Assembly (NCBI GenBank): GCA_946498265.1
Contig: CAMMNR010000017.1
Coordinates: 1 to 17,770, forward strand
Reading direction: 5' to 3'
DNA: 17,770 nt
Source: an uncultured Clostridium sp.
GTDB taxonomy: Bacteria > Bacillota > Clostridia > TANB77 > CAG-508
In this document: positions 14,547 through 17,770 of the stretch, piece after piece
Numbering within the stretch: position 1 is the stretch's first letter
Layout of the letters: every line of letters begins with the position of its first letter
The notes under the pieces: model-generated
The model's input: only the letters and a program-made list of their open reading frames with translations
What the model was told of the DNA's origin: nothing
The model's database searches: none
Made by a program: the position numbers and the translations under genes

Positions 14547-14740
14547 TGAAACTTTAAGTTATTCAACTCAAAGTGAAAATACGTATTTTATTTTCAAAAG
14601 AAAAATCTATTAGATAAAAAAGTTTCACCAACAAATGTACACGAATTTTGACTTACGTAAAATTTGGCAAACGAACAATGATGCGGGCTTTAAAATGTTA
14701 TAAGCAGAGAAAATATTTAAGAAAGCCCGCTATTGTTTTT
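14547..14740 (+). promoter_or_regulatory. Second structured leader segment before the P-type ATPase gene
   Basis: After the riboswitch terminator, the leader continues for over 260 bases with nested inverted repeats. TGAAACTTT (14547-14555) pairs with AAAGTTTCA (14619-14627) and encloses TGAAAATA/TATTTTCA (14574-14581, 14589-14596). Further on, GCGGGCTTT (14683-14691) pairs with AAAGCCCGC (14722-14730); AACAAT/ATTGTT flank this stem imperfectly, and a T-rich tail follows. The last hairpin looks like an intrinsic terminator with a 30-base loop. I see no known riboswitch signature here. It may be a second attenuator or an inserted element. Confidence 0.55.
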
Positions 14741-14791
14741 TGTATAAAATTACAATAAAAAACCAAAATAAGAAAGAAGGAGAGGATTAAT

Positions 14792-17518
14792 TTGGAAAAC
14801 AAAAGCTGGTTTAACAAAAGTGTTGAGGATGTAGAAAAAGAGTTAAGCACAAATGGAGAAAAAGGATTAACATTAGAGGAGGTAAAAAAGAGACAAGAAA
14901 AATATGGCTATAATGAACTAAAAGCTGCGAAAAAGAAAACTTTATTACAAAGATTTATAGATCAATTTAAAGATTTTTCAATAATAGTCTTAATTATAGC
15001 AGCAATAGTGTCTGGTGCAGTTGGAATAGCAGAAGGAGAAGGAATTACAGATACTATAATAATACTAATAGTAGTTTTATTAAATGCAATAATAGGAGTA
15101 ACACAAGAATCAAAAGCGGAAAAATCGCTAGAAGCTTTGCAAAAATTAACAGATCATGCTTCAAAAGTTATTAGAAATGGTGAAGTAACAGTAATACCAG
15201 CAAAAGAATTAGTACCAGGAGATATTGTAGTACTTGATACAGGTGATTATATACCAGCAGATTTAAGGATAATAGAAGCAATAAATCTAAAATCACAAGA
15301 GGCATCATTAACAGGTGAATCAGTCCCAGTAGAAAAAATTACTAGTGCTCTAGAAGAAAAAGAAATAGGAATTGGTGATAGAGTAAATATGCTATTTTCT
15401 TCTAGTTTAGTGACATATGGTAGAGGAAAAGGAATAGTAGTTGAAACAGGAATGACAACAGAAGTCGGAAAAATAGCAGGTATGATAAATAGTACAGAAA
15501 AGCAAGAAACGCCACTTCAACAAAAATTAAATAAATTGGGAAAAACATTGGGAATAGCAGCTTTAGTTATATGTATATTTATATTCATAGTAGGTTTAAT
15601 ACAAGGAAAAGAACCAATTCATATGTTTATGACAGCTGTAAGTTTAGCTGTTGCAGCTATACCAGAAGGATTAGTTGCTGTGTCTACAATAGTATTAGCA
15701 ATTGGTGTGCAAAAAATGGTAAAAAGGAATGCTATTGTTAAAAGATTACCAGCAGTAGAAACACTAGGAAGTGCAACAGTAATATGTTCTGATAAAACTG
15801 GAACATTAACACAAAATAAGATGACAGTAGAAAAAATATTTATAAATTCAGAAACAAAGGCTCTTGAAGAATATAAAAACAATATAGATGAAGATATCAA
15901 AAAATTAGTATATGCTAATATGTTTTGTAATGACACAAAAATTTCAAAAGATGGAACTTTAACAGGAGATCCAACTGAAACAGCATTAGTAGATATGGCA
16001 TTCAGATTAGATTTTGACCCATCAATATATGATAGAACACCTCGTATAGAAGAGATACCATTTGATTCAGACAGAAAATTAATGACAACAGTAAATGAAA
16101 TGAATGGAAAATATATAGTATTCACAAAAGGTGGAGTTGACGAATTATTAAATAATTGTAATAGCTATTTATTAAATGGAGAAGTAAAACAAGATTTAAA
16201 TGAATATATAAAAACAATAAAACAAGAAAATGAAAAGATGGCAAAAGAAGCTTTAAGAGTTCTTGCATGTGCATATAAAGAAATTGATCATAAACCAACA
16301 AAAGATGATATAAACAGTTTAGAAAAAGATCTAACATTTGTTGGAATGGTAGGGATGATAGATCCTCCAAGAGAAGAAGCAAAAAAAGCAGTTGAGAAAT
16401 GTAAGACAGCAGGAATAAAAACAGTAATGATAACAGGAGACCATAAAATTACAGCAACAGCAATAGCTAAAAAATTAGGAATTTTAGAAAATGAAGATGA
16501 AGCAATAACAGGGTTAGAATTAGAAAAAATGTCAGACGAAGAATTAGAAAAAAATGTTAGACATTATTCTGTATATGCAAGAGTTTCACCAGAACATAAA
16601 GTAAGAATAGTAAAAGCTTGGCAAAAAAATGGTGAAATAGTAGCAATGACAGGAGACGGAGTAAATGATAGTCCAGCACTAAAAACTTCTGACATTGGTT
16701 GTGCTATGGGAATAGTTGGAACAGATGTAGCAAAAGAAGCAGCAGATGTAATTCTAACAGATGATAATTTTGCAACTATAGTATCAGCAGTAGAAGAAGG
16801 AAGACGTATATATGACAATATTTTAAAAGTAATACAATTTTTATTATCTAGTAATGTTGGAGAAATAGTAGTGTTATTTATAGCAACACTATGTACACCA
16901 TTATTTGCTAATTGGTTTGGAATAACAGATATTACACATTTAGAGATATTGTTACCAATACACATATTATGGATAAATTTAGTAACAGACTCATTACCAG
17001 CATTAGCATTAGCATTTGACCCAGCAAATGCAGATATTATGAATAGAAAACCAACAAAACCAGGAAAAGGTGTATTCACTAAAGGAATGACTTGGAGAGT
17101 AATATATCAAGGTGTAATGATTGGATTATTAACTTTAGCAGCATTTATGATAGGATTAGCAACAACTACAGAGCCAATAGATGGATTAACATTAGATGAA
17201 TCAAAAATAGAAGTAGGTCAAACAATGGCTTTTGTAACGCTTGCCATGTCAGAATTAGTACATGTATCTAATGTTAGAGATAACAAAAAATCTATATTTA
17301 AAACAAAAGTATTTAATAATATCAAATTAATATGGGCAGTATTAGGATCAGCAGCATTAATGCTTGTAATATTAGCAATTCCAGCATTAAGAACAATATT
17401 TAGTATACCACTATTACCAACAGAAAATATTATAGAACTTGTAATATTAATATTTTCACCATTAGTTATAGTTGAATTATTTAAATTATTCAAAATAAAT
17501 ACAGCAAAAGACGAATAG
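14792..17518 (+). CDS. P2-type cation-transporting ATPase, probable Mn2+ (Ca2+) exporter
   Basis: The 908-aa protein is a full-length P2 (SERCA-like) pump with an N-terminal cation-ATPase domain, an actuator loop with TGES (174-177), TM4 with AVAAIPEGL (PEGL 291-294), and phosphorylation motif CSDKTGTLT (Asp334). The nucleotide-binding domain follows, then TGDHK, TGDGVND (620-626), TM6 with NLVTD (Asn729, Asp733) and a C-terminal membrane bundle. The family moves Ca2+ or Mn2+ out of the cytoplasm. The TM4/TM6 residues fit a single-site Ca2+/Mn2+ pump, but the Mn2+ riboswitch in its leader argues that Mn2+ relief is the main job. The start is TTG with SD AAGGAG nine bases upstream. All catalytic motifs are intact. 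Confidence 0.92.
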   Translation: MENKSWFNKSVEDVEKELSTNGEKGLTLEEVKKRQEKYGYNELKAAKKKTLLQRFIDQFKDFSIIVLIIAAIVSGAVGIAEGEGITDTIIILIVVLLNAIIGVTQESKAEKSLEALQKLTDHASKVIRNGEVTVIPAKELVPGDIVVLDTGDYIPADLRIIEAINLKSQEASLTGESVPVEKITSALEEKEIGIGDRVNMLFSSSLVTYGRGKGIVVETGMTTEVGKIAGMINSTEKQETPLQQKLNKLGKTLGIAALVICIFIFIVGLIQGKEPIHMFMTAVSLAVAAIPEGLVAVSTIVLAIGVQKMVKRNAIVKRLPAVETLGSATVICSDKTGTLTQNKMTVEKIFINSETKALEEYKNNIDEDIKKLVYANMFCNDTKISKDGTLTGDPTETALVDMAFRLDFDPSIYDRTPRIEEIPFDSDRKLMTTVNEMNGKYIVFTKGGVDELLNNCNSYLLNGEVKQDLNEYIKTIKQENEKMAKEALRVLACAYKEIDHKPTKDDINSLEKDLTFVGMVGMIDPPREEAKKAVEKCKTAGIKTVMITGDHKITATAIAKKLGILENEDEAITGLELEKMSDEELEKNVRHYSVYARVSPEHKVRIVKAWQKNGEIVAMTGDGVNDSPALKTSDIGCAMGIVGTDVAKEAADVILTDDNFATIVSAVEEGRRIYDNILKVIQFLLSSNVGEIVVLFIATLCTPLFANWFGITDITHLEILLPIHILWINLVTDSLPALALAFDPANADIMNRKPTKPGKGVFTKGMTWRVIYQGVMIGLLTLAAFMIGLATTTEPIDGLTLDESKIEVGQTMAFVTLAMSELVHVSNVRDNKKSIFKTKVFNNIKLIWAVLGSAALMLVILAIPALRTIFSIPLLPTENIIELVILIFSPLVIVELFKLFKINTAKDE

Positions 17519-17620
17519 TAATAGGGGACGTTCCTTCAATCCCTAAAATTCGGGAACAAAGGGACGGACCTTCTTAAATTTTACCATTTTGGGGACGCGT
17601 CCAAAAAGGGAATTTTTTAT
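17519..17620. repeat. GGGACG-type repeats downstream of the ATPase gene
   Basis: Immediately after the stop come GGGGACGTTCC (17524-17534), GGGACGGACC (17561-17570) and GGGGACGCGTCC (17591-17602), which contains the palindrome GGACGCGTCC. GTTCC and GGAAC can pair across the first part, and T-runs at 17613-17618 could help terminate the ATPase transcript. The core resembles that of the block at 13651-13811, so both may belong to one dispersed repeat family. Confidence 0.6.
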
Positions 17621-17770
17621 AAAAATTTAGTATTTAGTTTTTAAATATTTTTACATTAATTAAGCAAAGGTATTATATATAAATTTTAATAATTACTCGG
17701 TTAACATTACAGAATAAATAAATTCTAAAATTATCAAGCAGGCACCTCTCAAAGCAAGTTTGAGATTCTC
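17621..17770. other. AT-rich 3' end of the window, no confident gene
   Basis: Nothing firm is seen here. A minus-strand frame is open from the window edge to a stop at 17693-17695 (25 codons, hydrophobic in part), which could be the end of a gene starting outside the window, but 25 codons prove little. CTCAAA/TTTGAG near 17749-17765 forms a small hairpin. Confidence 0.5.

Noticed and set aside
14640..14680. Second promoter with TTGACT near 14647 for the ATPase gene
   Set aside because: No acceptable -10 lies 16-18 bases downstream of it.
15619..17079. Long minus-strand open frames opposite the ATPase gene
   Set aside because: The plus strand carries an intact P-type ATPase with all motifs; the antisense frames have no recognisable domains and no SD.
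17693..17770. Minus-strand open frame at the window edge, partly hydrophobic
   Set aside because: Only 25 codons are visible; in such AT-rich DNA this can occur by chance, so it is not called as a gene.

Overview
The window is strongly AT-rich, with AGA as the usual Arg codon, purine-rich Shine-Dalgarno (SD) sites and consensus sigma-A promoters. The linked set ireB-ruvX-DUF1292, rbgA, mrnC and a yybP-ykoY riboswitch upstream of a P2-type ATPase points to a low-GC Firmicute. A clostridial, possibly uncultured gut lineage is most likely. Species cannot be told from the sequence alone.

Bases 1-4300 look accessory. The region opens with the 3' part of a PHP-family phosphoesterase gene. A plus-strand run follows: a peptidase E-like (S51) protein, a DUF1016/YhcG-type PDDEXK nuclease gene broken by a +1 frameshift near 1994-1997, and an ApeA-like HEPN protein of the kind linked to phage abortive infection. 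A bidirectional hairpin separates this run from a convergent TnpV gene, so the stretch resembles a small defence and mobile-element patch. Bases 4383-6772 hold two divergently transcribed cell-envelope genes: an unrecognised membrane-anchored protein (minus) and a membrane-anchored glucosaminidase with G5 and SH3 domains (plus, with a near-consensus promoter).

Bases 6780-11583 look like one operon of five tightly packed genes. The first three are a VirB2/TrbC-like small membrane protein, a large CpaE/TadZ-like protein with a receiver-like N-terminus, two AT-hooks, six LPG repeats and a degenerate MinD-like ATPase, and a membrane GAF-GGDEF protein whose GGDEF signature is destroyed. They lead directly into the housekeeping genes ireB and ruvX. 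This is the best candidate here for an undescribed system: a surface or secretion assembly placed by a DNA-touching, polar-type ATPase and a non-catalytic GGDEF protein. That role is inference.

Bases 11593-14363 are mostly core genes: a DUF1292 protein with its own promoter and a strong terminator, a four-helix membrane protein, the ribosome-assembly GTPase RbgA, Mini-ribonuclease 3 and tRNA-Glu(CUC). Between rbgA and mrnC lies a compact repeat block with a perfect 29-bp inverted repeat and TGTGCCAAA-type ends. Related GGGACG repeats follow the last gene.

Bases 14364-17518 form a metal-homeostasis unit: an extended -10 promoter, a yybP-ykoY (Mn2+) riboswitch with an overlapping intrinsic terminator, a second highly structured leader segment, and a 908-aa P2-type ATPase that the riboswitch suggests exports Mn2+, perhaps also Ca2+. 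The last 250 bases hold repeats and no confident gene.
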